Origin: Lactarius indigo
Lineage: Eukaryota; Basidiomycota; Agaricomycetes; Russulales; Russulaceae
Length of the DNA: 64,000 nucleotides
Assembly (NCBI GenBank): GCA_025766275.1
Contig: JAFKAC010000026.1
Location: 558,001 to 622,000 of the forward strand
Direction of reading: 5' to 3'
Part shown: piece by piece, positions 47,901-57,888 of the stretch
How positions within the stretch are numbered: position 1 is the first letter of the stretch
Layout of the letters: the number at the start of each line of letters is the position of its first letter
The notes under the pieces: generated by a model
Told to the model about the DNA's origin: nothing
Seen by the model: the letters and a program-made list of their open reading frames with translations, nothing else
The model's database searches: none
Made by a program: the position numbers and the translations under genes

Positions 47901-48189
47901 CCCACATAGAAATCCAGTTTCCTGGACATAGACGGAAATCCAGAATACTTTCCAGATTGCATCCTGGATAGGAATCCACTTTTCTGTCTTCAGAATCAGT
48001 CAATAACAATCTCTAGTTCGGAAATTGCTCTGAAACCAAAGCAGCCTCAACCGACATCGGCTGGCCCATCAATTTTGGAAGAATTTTGTGCATCGGCCGA
48101 CATTGGTTGGCCCATGAGTCATGAGGGGTTCTTCCCGTCGGATGGCCCATGAGTTATGGAATTCATGGCAGATCATTATGTGGGAAATT
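44918..48189. mobile_element. Foldback transposon with tandem-repeat arms, inserted in Gypsy-1 reverse transcriptase
   Basis: A 3258-bp element (44925-48182) is flanked by GGAAATT on both sides (44918-44924, 48183-48189). The ends are inverted repeats: CAGCCAATGATCTGCC on the left and the complement of CACATAATGATCTGCC on the right. About 195 bp of unique inverted repeat follows on each side. Then come arrays of a roughly 62-bp unit (GGAAACTGGATTTCTATCTG...), about 30 units facing one way (45120-46970) and about 11 facing the other (47277-47990), with a unique centre of about 300 bp. No transposase is encoded; apparent open frames in the arrays are by-products of the repeat. It is likely non-autonomous. 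Confidence 0.9.
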
Positions 48190-49244
48190 TTGACAGGATC
48201 CATACGTGTCACCCCCTTTTCAAGGATTACCCCCAGGTAATCCATGTGCGGGGAGTGGAAGAGACATTTTTCGAGTTTGTAATAGAGGTCGTGCTCTGCA
48301 GATACGCGGAGGACGTCTTTGACTGCTTCAATGTGATCGTTTAGTGAATGTTTGAGTCCGGTAGCGATGCTAATGTCGTCCATGTAGACCCTGATAACCG
48401 TTCCGCATGCCTCGTGCTTTGCCATGACATCCCTAAATATGAAGTTCATCATGGTCTGGAACGTTGCAGGGGAGTTGGTTAGGCCAAAAAACATCACCGT
48501 AGGCTCGAATAGTCCGTATCGCGTCTTGAACGCTGCTTTTTCTTCGTCTCCATCCCTGATGCGTACGTTGTTGTATCCCCATCTGACATCGAGCTTTGTG
48601 TAAATATGGGCATTGCTTAGGTCCATGATAAGGTCAGAAATGAGAGGAAGGGGGTATTGATTGCGAATAGTGACTGCGTTGATCCTTCAATAGTCTTGTA
48701 CTGGCCGCAATTTTCCATCCTTCTTTTTAATGAAGAAGAATGACGACGCATACGGGGATTTGGAAGGTCTTATGTATCCCTTCTTTAGTTGTTCGTCTAT
48801 CCATTCGCGTAGCTTCTTGTCCTCTTCTTGAGTCATTGGGTATATTTTACAGTCGATGGCGTTGGCTGTCCCTGGTTTGAATTCGATTGCATGATCCCAG
48901 GGTCTACTGGGAGGAAACCTGTCCGATGCTTCTTCACTGAAAAGGCGTTCAAATTCTTGATATTCAGTGGGTAACTCAGCTTTAGTGACGTATTGATGGG
49001 TGGCAATGGCGAGGTCCGTAGCTGTTTCCCTAATTCGATAGCCCTCTTCTAGTTGTTGTCGTTGTTCCTCGGTGATAACACAGGAGTGTACAACCTCATA
49101 CTCATCGTTTTGTACTGAGGAGGCTGCCACTATGGGTGCAATGCGCTCGATACAGGGGTTTACGGACCGGATGACAATGGGGAGCATTGTTTCATGTATG
49201 GCTGCTTGCGACCATTTGATATGAGGGTCGTATATGGCGAGCCA
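48190..49244 (-). pseudogene. Gypsy-1 reverse transcriptase, N-terminal and palm part
   Basis: Reads EFERLFSEEASDRFPPSRPW, DCKIYPMTQEEDKKLREWID, ASSFFFIKKKDGKLRPVQDY, a TGA in place of Arg (DYRRLN position), then LDVRWGYNNVRIRDGDEEKA, VMFFGLTNSPATFQTMMNFI and VYMDDISIA with the catalytic Asp pair. It is cut at VKIS by the foldback element; the continuation SGIKDWPTLTKVKDVHSFLG is at 44917-44850. Confidence 0.88.
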
Positions 49245-49460
49245 GACGACTTCCACAAATCACTGGAGGAAAAGATAACAAAGATGGGCGTTCCCAACCC
49301 AATAACCTCCCAATCACATCTAGACGTTGAATGCGATAGGCTGACTTCCGCTATACAGGAAACTATCACGGCTGAAGTCCCCATCACGATCATCAACACA
49401 AAATCAAAACGTTGGTGGATGAAAGAGCTCAAAGCTCTGCGCAAAGAAACAGAGAAACTC

Positions 49461-49914
49461 TGTTACGATCGTGGGCTGTACCCTTACTGTACCGGTTGTG
49501 ACTACGGCGGTAAGGTAGATTAGTCACGGACTTAGCAGTTACGATAGGACTTAGGCGTTGAGGGATGACTCAATCCTAGTACAGGTAGTAGTAGTATTAG
49601 GATTGCGGTACTTACGCGATATGTTGGACGCTATGATACGGTGACTCATAGCAGCGCTTGAAAGCCTGCTCTTCTTGTATTTAAGGTAGCTGTGGAAGAC
49701 CAAGATACGCCATCTTGGTCTTCTTCAATCGTCACTTGTTTGTTCTCTCATCTCAACATCCCCACCCTGAGTCTGTCCAGGGTACCACAGTTATACTAGT
49801 GTCTTCGAACATCTAGGAGTCGCCTTCGTGCCATACGCCCTACGGCGTGACTTAGCTGAGTTACCAAGTCGCCTTACAGAGCTCAAGTCAAGCTAACGTC
49901 GTGACGGCGTTACA
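49461..49914 (+). repeat. Solo LTR inside the LINE
   Basis: Starts TGTTACGATCGTGG, ends GGCGTTACA, and is flanked by AACTC on both sides (49456-49460, 49915-49919). Excising it restores the LINE frame ETEKLGRAAHKYRDQ. It is related to the Gypsy-1 LTR at the start and at a 10-bp stem AAGACCAAGA / TCTTGGTCTT (49696-49705, 49713-49722) with a different 7-nt loop. Confidence 0.92.
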
Positions 49915-51108
49915 AACTCGGAAGAGCAGCACACAAATACAGAGACCAACCGGACCATCAAATTCACGTCTCTTACAAGCTCACCCGCAGAAAATACGAT
50001 AAGGCCATTCAATACACAAAACAACACCACTGGAGGGACTGGCTGGAGAAAGCGACCAACCCAGACATCTGGACGGCACACAGGTACATTTCAGCGCCGG
50101 CAAGTGACGGGGGAAAGACCAGGATCCCCTCTCTAAAGATACAAACCGGCTCGGGCGAAACAACCGTAAGTCAAAACACGGAAAAAAGTGCAGCCCTGGC
50201 CAGAACGTTCTTCCCCTGCAAACCACCAGACCCGCCTGCAGACCCAACCAGTCCCACGTACCCCACTCCAATCAGCATGATGAAGACCATAACCAAGGAA
50301 CAAATTCGGAAACACATCGCACGGCTAAGCCCCTACAAGGCCCCAGGCCCTGACGGGATTCCTAATATCGTCTTGATCAAAAGCGCTGACATCATTGCCA
50401 ACAGGCTCTGGGCGATATACAACGCCATCATTAACAAAGGATGGTACTTCAACCCTTGGAAAACATTTACGACAGTAGTACTGAGAAACCGGGCAAACTG
50501 AGATATGATATTCCCAAGGCCTATAGGCCTATCGCTCTCCTGAACACGCTCGCGAAAGTACTGACGTCCATAATGGCTGAGCAACTTTCCTACTACACTG
50601 AGAAGCACCAACTCCTCCCTCAACACCACTACGGTGGACGCCCAGCTCGCATGACAATGGACGTGATGCACCTGCTCACGATCCGGATCAAAGACGCATG
50701 GAGAAGGAAAGAAGTTGCTTCAGTACTCCTCCTGGATATAGAAGGAGCCTTCCCCAACACTGTCAATGAGAAGCTAATACACAACATGAAAAAACGTTGA
50801 GTACCAGATAAATTAGTGAAATTCACCCAGAACCTACTCCGGAACCGTTTCACTATGCTGAAATTCGACGATTTCATTTCAGATAACATCCCGATCAACA
50901 ACAGAATAGGACAGGGTGACCCCCTGTCCATGATACTCTACCAATACTACAATGCCGACATCCTAGACATCCCAAACAAAGATAGCGAATCAGCAATCGC
51001 ATATGTGGATGACGCGATCCTAATCACCACGGGGGAAAACTTCACCGTCACACATAACACGCTATCGGACATGATGACAAGGAAAGGCGGAGCAATCGAA
51101 TGGTCTAA

Positions 51109-51449
51109 TGTCACGCCCACGTGACATCACGGTCACGAAACGCGCCACGTCGAATCGATTGCCAGCGAACGTACTTCTTGCCAGCGGTGTTTGCCACGTA
51201 TGATGACCTTTTGCCAGCTCACCAATAGTTCGTAAATCTTAGAAAATAGTCATGAAAAACCCCAGTCTGTACGAGTATAAAGAGGTAGCTACAGAGTAGT
51301 ACAAGCCTTGTCTACTCTTCGTTTGAATCCAGTCTTTCCCTCTCACTTGCGTGCTCTTTGAGTACTCCAAGCAGCATCTTCTCGACTTGTGATAAACCCA
51401 AGTCTTTCGACCTCGCTCGCGTCACGGAACGGTCCGCTGGTCCGCAACA
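51109..51449 (+). repeat. Gypsy-2 5' LTR
   Basis: Begins with an inverted repeat TGTCACG-CCCA-CGTGACA. A TATA-like GTATAAAG lies at 51275-51282. A stem-loop follows about 10 nt later at 51293-51318 (AGAGTAG / CTACTCT with inner ACAA / TTGT). Ends CCGCAACA. Confidence 0.95.
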
Positions 51450-51640
51450 TAAGAGTAGACCCCCTACTCCCTCGCTAGACGGCACAGCGCACAAGTGTCG
51501 TACGAACGAAACTGGCAGAAACCCCGGACGGACAGTTCGCGTATATTGAACCCGCACACGACCCAGGCGACAGTACCGAAAAACGACTGGTACTCAGACG
51601 GACAGCACCCAATCTCACAGATCTTACGGTTAAAGGCCTC

Positions 51641-54600
51641 GTGTGGGAACACCACAGAGGGTACACGCTCGAACGAACACCGGATCCGAGTCTCGACGTT
51701 GAATACTTTGAAAACGAAAACGCGTGGTACGAAGTACTACTTGATTACCTGGGCTGGGCGACATATAACAGCGCTCGCGTCGAACGACCACACGACTGGG
51801 GGCTACGCATAAGGCCGGACATCCAAACCATCCCAGCTTACGACTGGAATACCCACCGATTAGCCGTCGCCTCGTTAAAACGAAAAGGAAAGCGTCGCTC
51901 ACCACAACAACCCCCGCCATTTACATCACTTCCGTTCCCGACCCCACCCACTCCGATGGCAAGCGGATCTAGTGGTACACCTTCGACGACTACAACCAAT
52001 GGACCCCTCCAAGGAGGAGCACCCACGTACTTTAATGGAGACAGAGCGAAAAGCGCTCAATTCCTGCACGAGTTCAACCAGTACCGACGAGTAAATCGTA
52101 CGAACGAACGAATGGTTTCACCATATCAGCGGGTAGCTCTGGCGTTAACTCTCATCCGGGGACCGGACGTAGAAAACTGGAACCAGTCACAGGATAAAAA
52201 ACTGGACGAAAAGATTAATCACACCATGCACCCCATCGCGGAGACCGACGAACAACTGTGGAACGAATTCGTCGTCGACTTCAAAAGCGCCTGGACAGAT
52301 ACACTCAGTAAACAAACCGCTTACGCTAAACTCACCGCCTTAACAATGAACGGAGAGGCCATCGACGAATACATCGCTCGATTCGAACAGCTAGCAGAGG
52401 CAGCGGGATGGGACATGACAGCCATCGGTACGGTGGACCTATTCCGGCGCGGCCTAAAGAAAGGACTCTTAGTCGCCTGCCTAAAACGAGGAGTTATGCC
52501 CGTCACCATGGACGATTGGAAAATTGCGACACGAGAGGAAGTTCAGCGATTCCGCACAATCACCAACTGCGTGGCAGCTCTGGGAAAAGGAGCGGTACCA
52601 CCGCCAAAACCTATCGCACCCCGCCCCACCCCACGAAACGACGTAGTACCAATGGACGTAGACGCGGTCAATACCTTCACACCACGCCAGCGCACTCCCC
52701 AGGAACAGGCGGAATGGGAACGATGCAGAAAAGAAGGTCTTTGCTTCCGTTGTAAGCAGTCAGGACATCTTTCTCGCGACTGTCCAAAGAAACGGGCCGG
52801 TCCTAGTCGTGTTAACGAGGTTGCCACTGTGCCGGTACAACAACCTGCGACGGCCCCTCCACCAGTCCTGGACAAACAAACGTTAATCTCTGGACTGTTG
52901 GGATTATCGGGCGCCGATCGAAAGCAAATGATCTCTCAGATGCTTATCGAAGCGGGACTTGACGACGACGACGATCTAGACGGAGATGGCATCACCGAGA
53001 TCAACGTACTATCATCGACTGACAGCACAACCCTCACCATCTCGGTCGACGTCGAGAATGAAGACAAAGTACTGGTGCTACTCGATTCTGGAGCATCACA
53101 AAACTTCATCGACCCTATCCTCGTCCAGCGACTTACAATGACCACGATCGACGTCCCCGCACGACAAGCGTATAACGCAGACGGGACCCCCAATCAGACA
53201 GGTACTATCACAAAGGCGTGCCCCGTTACATTTGCTTGGGAAGGACGCGAATATAATACTCACCTCTACGTCACTACTTTGGGTCGACCACGCATCATAC
53301 TGGGCCACGCCTGGTTCAAAGACACCAATCCCGATATCAACTGGTCGAAAAATCAGTTACTGGGCGGGACAAGACGACTTACCTATAAACGATGCGATTT
53401 AATCGACACCATCGCACAGCAAATGGCGGAAAAGTTCGGTTCCAGCGGAGCAGAAATGTTGCCACCCCAGTACGAACGATACGCCACCGTCTTTTCGGAA
53501 GAAGCCGCTAAACGATTCCCTCCCGAACGAATGGACGACCACGTGATTACCCTGCTCCCGGACGCACCACCCACGCTTCAGTGCAAAATATACCCGTTAA
53601 ACACTAAAGAGATGGAACATTTGGACGAATTTTTGCGCGAACATCTCGAGAAGGGATACATCCGCGAGTCGAAGTCACATTACGCCTCGTCATTTTTCTT
53701 TCTAAAGAAAAAAGACGGCAAGCTGCGGCCCGTGCAGGATTACAAACCGCTGAATAAAATCACGGTTAGGGATACTTATCCGATTCCGCTAATCTCCAAC
53801 ATCTTGGATCGACTGGCCGATAAAACTCTATTCACGAAGTTCGATATACGATGGGGATATAACAATATCCGCATCAAAGATGGTGACCAATGGAAGGCGG
53901 CGTTCAAAACGCCTCGAGGGTTGTTCGAACCAATGGTCATGTATTTTGGACTTACGAATTTGCCAGCGACCTTCGTGCGCGCAATGAACCGCATCTTCCG
54001 CAATCTACTCAATCAGCACCCCGCGGAATTGTTCGTCTACATGGACGATATACTGATCGCTACAACCCACGATATCCAACGACATCGTATGATCGTTAAC
54101 AAAGTTCTGCAGGTCCTCCTCGACGAGAGATATTTCTTAAAACTCTCCAAGTGCGAATTCGAACGCACTGAAATCGATTACCTCGGCATGACCATCGCAA
54201 ACGGAACAATTCGCATGGGTCAGGACAAAATATCGGGCCTACATGACTGGCCACGTCACCTTACCACTGTCAAACAAGTGCGCAGCGTCCTCGGCGTACT
54301 AGGATATCAACGGCCCTTTATCCCGCGCTACGCACACCTTGCCCAACCACTTACACAACTCCTGCGTAAGGACGTTCTATTCGAATGGACCGCAGAGCAT
54401 ACGACGGCTCTCGATACCCTCATCTCCCTTGCTTGCTCACGCCCTGCGCTGAAACAACCAGACGCCGACCTACCCTATTCCCTCCAAACTGACGCCTCTT
54501 TATACGCCATCGGTGCCATTCTCACGCAACCGGATCCGCGAAATAAGCATCAGGCGGTCGGATATTTCTCCCAGGCGTTTTCACCCGCCGAACGGAATTA

Positions 54601-57600
54601 CGATGTATACGATCGCGAGTTCCTCGCCCTCGTCCGCGGCCTCGAACATTGGCGACATCTCCTGGTGGCCGCTCGACACCCGGTTACCGTCTTTACTGAC
54701 CACGCCAATCTCCTACACTACCGCTCTCCTCAGCACATCAATCGTCGCGTTGCACGATTAGTCAACATCCTTGCTGATTATGATCTTCGCCTTTGTCATG
54801 TGCCCGGACCTACCCTTCACGCTGACTCGCTTTCGCGACATCCCGCGCTCGTACCAACCGGCGATGATAACACCGGCGTCATCGTCTTACCACCCGCCTA
54901 CTTCATCAACACTGCTCGTCTTGTTTCTCTTGACGACCGATGTCGTCAAGCACAACTCGTCGCACTCCCCGCGGATTGGGTCGATTGTTACCATTTGGAA
55001 CGATCCTCGACTTCCCCTTCCCTTGCCTTTCACCACGGACGTCTCGTGATCGTGGACGATCTCACCCTGAGGAGGGGGGTGATCGAATCCTTCCACGATT
55101 CGATTACTGCCGGTCACCCCGGCCAGACAAAAACCACGCAGGCAATACAAAAACACTATTGGTGGCCAAATATGACAAAGGATATCGCCGACTACGTCTC
55201 CGGCTGCCATACTTGCCAAGCCAATAAAAACCTGCCAGGTCGTCCAAAACCACCGATCTCACCCATCTACCCTACAGAAACAGCGTTGCCATTTCACATC
55301 GTGGCTCTCGATTTCATCGTTAAATTGCCTAAATCAGGAAAGTACGATTCCATCCTTACGATCACCGATCAGGGATGTTCGAAGGCCAGTATATTCATCC
55401 CGTGTCGAGAAGCGATAGACGCAGAACAGACAGCGGCGCTATATCTCCGATACGTCGTACCGCACTACGGACTCCCCACCAAAGTGATATCTGATAGAGA
55501 CCCGCGCTTCACTGCCTCGTTCACCAGAGCACTATGCGCCGCGCTGAAAGTAGAGCAAAACATCAGTACTGCCTACCACCCGCGCACGGATGGCCAATCA
55601 GAGCGTACTAACCAACGCCTAGAACAATACTTACGAGTTTTCTCGAACTATCAACAGAACGATTGGGCAAAATGGTTACCGATCGCGCAGTACACTCTCA
55701 ACTCGTGGACGTCCGAAACGACTCGGAAAACACCATTCGAACTACTAGTCGGATTCACACCCCACGTCCATCAACCTACGACGAACGCCACTCCATCGCC
55801 TACAGCGACCGACAGGCTCACGGAACTCAAGGAAGTCCGACGACAAGCAAAAGAAGCCATGAGGACGACCCAGTTGAAATGGGTAAAGGAGACAGCGTAT
55901 CAGCCCTATCGCATCGGCGACAAGGTCTGGCTGGACGCCACAAACTTGAAAACTACCCATCCTACAACGAAGTTGGCACCTCGCCGATACGGGCCCTTCC
56001 TCGTTACACAGCGTATCTCGGACATCGCCTACGCCCTACAGCTACCGGCGACGTGGCACATTCATAACACCTTTCACGCAGGATTACTCACGCCCTATAA
56101 AACTAGCGAGATCAACAGTGCTAAAGAAAGTAACCCTCCACCGGATCTTATAGACGGCGAACAAGAATGGGAAGTGGAACGACTTCTCGATTATCGCACC
56201 TTCGGACGCCGCAAAACGCCGCAATATCTAGTTCGATGGAAGGGGTATACTGCGGCACACGATAGCTGGGAACCAGAATCGAACTTACGGACCCCAGATC
56301 TCATCCGCGAGTATAAAGAAGCGTGCGACATAACGATTGACTCTATCTCCCTCATGGATAACGCCCCGCCTCGTCACCCACCACAGTACCCGTGGATCTC
56401 TGACAGCGATACCCCGCAGTGGCTGCGCGCACAAGTCAACCGCGAAGTCGAACGATGGGCCAACGTCGGACCCACGTACGATGCGCGGGAGAACTCTCCG
56501 CGATCTCGCGAAGACATGTGGGGCCTTAGCACCTACATCACACCGCAGGGGTTACACAGACGACACTCACAGGCGCGTACTAACCGACGACAGAGACTAC
56601 TCAGGGAGGCGTTGGAGCAAATTGCTCAGGAAGAAGAAGAAGCGGGACTTTGGGAAGGCCCTCAGTCACCTCTGACACCAGCACCTGAGATACCTCGTCT
56701 GGCTCCGCCTTCGTCGCCGAAGCCAACCTTAGCTCTGCGTATCACCAATCCAACCCCGACATCGCCACAGCACCCACTACCCTCACGACCCAGCAACCCG
56801 TTAGGAGTAGATCAAAGTCGATCGCTCCTTGACAGGATCGAACGACCGGACCGTCAATGGACTATGACACTCCCCACTAACGACTATCTCATGGAGATAC
56901 CACTCGCGAACGGAACCAGAGGACGAGCCCCATTTGTTCAGTTCCTAATCGACCAACGCGATCGACCAGTAATTATCGCCACTGAAGGACGTAACCAGCC
57001 CATCTACTACGGCCTGCTATTTGCTAAACCTCGCAACGGCCCGGATCTCCCTGCAGACTCGCCAGACAACAGAGACCTATTTCGCGCAGACCATCCCGCG
57101 CGACGGGAAGTCGACCAGGCTCTGTACTTGCTCGCTGATCCAGGAGTCACCGCTGAAGTGTATCGTCTCCGCGCATCACTCGTCAGATGCGACCAACTCG
57201 TGGCACGCATGAAGGAAACTGAGCGAGCATGGAGTGAGTGGAGTACCGAGGCTGACGAGATCGACCAGCGTCTGGCCGGTGCACGTGCAGCTTCACGTTT
57301 GAGGCCGTACCTGTCGGATCCCCTCCCTACCCTTCTACCATTCGCCACTATACGTATGAACAACACCGACCAGCGACTCGACCATCATCGCGTACCGATC
57401 ATCGGATCAGAAATCGCACTTCCTGTTCCGCCGCGCCAACCCCTCCGTACTTACGCTCAGACCGCGCAGATAACGCGCCACACCCAGTTCCCAACCCTTC
57501 ACGGAGAAGCGTCTCCCGCTAGCCACATAGCCGACGAAGATCAACGAGCATCGCGCCACGATAGGCGAGGCCTGCCCGCATGCAGCTACTGTGACGACGA

Positions 57601-57877
57601 GCAACACCTCACGTTCGAATGTCGCCAGCCTCACACCAAGTGCGCGACTCGACGCGTTTGTCACGTCCCGACAACTCACGCTCACGCATGCACCTATTGT
57701 GCGTGGCTTACTATGCTCGGGCGCGCAGTGGATCGCGAACGAGCAACACAAATAAACGCTCGACTCCGCGCGCAACGACGAGGTACGCCATACGAGCGCC
57801 TGACTCACTTCATCTTTCGTCACGACTACGACTTCTCGCGTGCGCTCGACAACGCGGATCGGGACGATCACGCCTAG
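51641..57877 (+). CDS. Gypsy-2 gag-pol polyprotein (about 2078 aa)
   Basis: Single fused frame. Residue positions count from 51641, which is GTG; the frame is open back to about 51479 without ATG, and the first Met (MASGSSGTPSTTT) is near residue 106. Order: capsid-like region (PTYFNGDRAKSAQFLHEFNQ); zinc knuckle CFRCKQSGHLSRDC (about 368); protease LLDSGASQNFID (about 485); reverse transcriptase with VYMDDILIA (about 798); RNase H (YDREFLALVRGLEHWRHL); integrase HHCC (HPGQTK ... GCHTCQ), ALDFIVKLP, SDRDPRF, HPRTDGQSERTN; chromodomain (WEVERLLDYRTFGRRK, YLVRWKGYTAAHDSWEPES, about 1510-1550). A roughly 520-residue extension contains a second knuckle CSYCDDEQHLTFEC (about 1980) and further Cys/His pairs. 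All catalytic residues looked for are present, so it is probably competent for transposition. Confidence 0.93.
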   Translation: MWEHHRGYTLERTPDPSLDVEYFENENAWYEVLLDYLGWATYNSARVERPHDWGLRIRPDIQTIPAYDWNTHRLAVASLKRKGKRRSPQQPPPFTSLPFPTPPTPMASGSSGTPSTTTTNGPLQGGAPTYFNGDRAKSAQFLHEFNQYRRVNRTNERMVSPYQRVALALTLIRGPDVENWNQSQDKKLDEKINHTMHPIAETDEQLWNEFVVDFKSAWTDTLSKQTAYAKLTALTMNGEAIDEYIARFEQLAEAAGWDMTAIGTVDLFRRGLKKGLLVACLKRGVMPVTMDDWKIATREEVQRFRTITNCVAALGKGAVPPPKPIAPRPTPRNDVVPMDVDAVNTFTPRQRTPQEQAEWERCRKEGLCFRCKQSGHLSRDCPKKRAGPSRVNEVATVPVQQPATAPPPVLDKQTLISGLLGLSGADRKQMISQMLIEAGLDDDDDLDGDGITEINVLSSTDSTTLTISVDVENEDKVLVLLDSGASQNFIDPILVQRLTMTTIDVPARQAYNADGTPNQTGTITKACPVTFAWEGREYNTHLYVTTLGRPRIILGHAWFKDTNPDINWSKNQLLGGTRRLTYKRCDLIDTIAQQMAEKFGSSGAEMLPPQYERYATVFSEEAAKRFPPERMDDHVITLLPDAPPTLQCKIYPLNTKEMEHLDEFLREHLEKGYIRESKSHYASSFFFLKKKDGKLRPVQDYKPLNKITVRDTYPIPLISNILDRLADKTLFTKFDIRWGYNNIRIKDGDQWKAAFKTPRGLFEPMVMYFGLTNLPATFVRAMNRIFRNLLNQHPAELFVYMDDILIATTHDIQRHRMIVNKVLQVLLDERYFLKLSKCEFERTEIDYLGMTIANGTIRMGQDKISGLHDWPRHLTTVKQVRSVLGVLGYQRPFIPRYAHLAQPLTQLLRKDVLFEWTAEHTTALDTLISLACSRPALKQPDADLPYSLQTDASLYAIGAILTQPDPRNKHQAVGYFSQAFSPAERNYDVYDREFLALVRGLEHWRHLLVAARHPVTVFTDHANLLHYRSPQHINRRVARLVNILADYDLRLCHVPGPTLHADSLSRHPALVPTGDDNTGVIVLPPAYFINTARLVSLDDRCRQAQLVALPADWVDCYHLERSSTSPSLAFHHGRLVIVDDLTLRRGVIESFHDSITAGHPGQTKTTQAIQKHYWWPNMTKDIADYVSGCHTCQANKNLPGRPKPPISPIYPTETALPFHIVALDFIVKLPKSGKYDSILTITDQGCSKASIFIPCREAIDAEQTAALYLRYVVPHYGLPTKVISDRDPRFTASFTRALCAALKVEQNISTAYHPRTDGQSERTNQRLEQYLRVFSNYQQNDWAKWLPIAQYTLNSWTSETTRKTPFELLVGFTPHVHQPTTNATPSPTATDRLTELKEVRRQAKEAMRTTQLKWVKETAYQPYRIGDKVWLDATNLKTTHPTTKLAPRRYGPFLVTQRISDIAYALQLPATWHIHNTFHAGLLTPYKTSEINSAKESNPPPDLIDGEQEWEVERLLDYRTFGRRKTPQYLVRWKGYTAAHDSWEPESNLRTPDLIREYKEACDITIDSISLMDNAPPRHPPQYPWISDSDTPQWLRAQVNREVERWANVGPTYDARENSPRSREDMWGLSTYITPQGLHRRHSQARTNRRQRLLREALEQIAQEEEEAGLWEGPQSPLTPAPEIPRLAPPSSPKPTLALRITNPTPTSPQHPLPSRPSNPLGVDQSRSLLDRIERPDRQWTMTLPTNDYLMEIPLANGTRGRAPFVQFLIDQRDRPVIIATEGRNQPIYYGLLFAKPRNGPDLPADSPDNRDLFRADHPARREVDQALYLLADPGVTAEVYRLRASLVRCDQLVARMKETERAWSEWSTEADEIDQRLAGARAASRLRPYLSDPLPTLLPFATIRMNNTDQRLDHHRVPIIGSEIALPVPPRQPLRTYAQTAQITRHTQFPTLHGEASPASHIADEDQRASRHDRRGLPACSYCDDEQHLTFECRQPHTKCATRRVCHVPTTHAHACTYCAWLTMLGRAVDRERATQINARLRAQRRGTPYERLTHFIFRHDYDFSRALDNADRDDHA

Positions 57878-57888
57878 AAGGAGGGCTA

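Larger units (their letters stand above)
41079..49244 (-). mobile_element. Gypsy-1 retrotransposon, 3' half, inverted (RT - RNase H - integrase - chromodomain - LTR)
   Basis: Minus-strand continuation of Gypsy-1. From 49244 it reads WLAIYDPHIKWSQ, then reverse transcriptase, RNase H, integrase, chromodomain, a C-terminal extension and the 3' LTR. It ends at the CTCTG duplication (41074-41078). A foldback element (44925-48182) interrupts the reverse transcriptase. All four premature stops are TGA where Arg (CGA) is expected: DY*RIN, GDNK*HPIG, NE*QDDW and FLRT*SHTD. Confidence 0.9.

Noticed and set aside
45120..47990. Open frames inside the 62-bp repeat arrays (SYLGHNLESILDF-type repeats) and possible CRISPR array
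   Set aside because: The frames are by-products of a repeat whose length is not a multiple of three but lacks stops. Units are contiguous and diverged with no unique spacers, so neither gene nor CRISPR.
52408..52755. Plus-strand frames inside Gypsy-2 in other phases
   Set aside because: Shadows of the gag-pol frame; composition follows the true frame.
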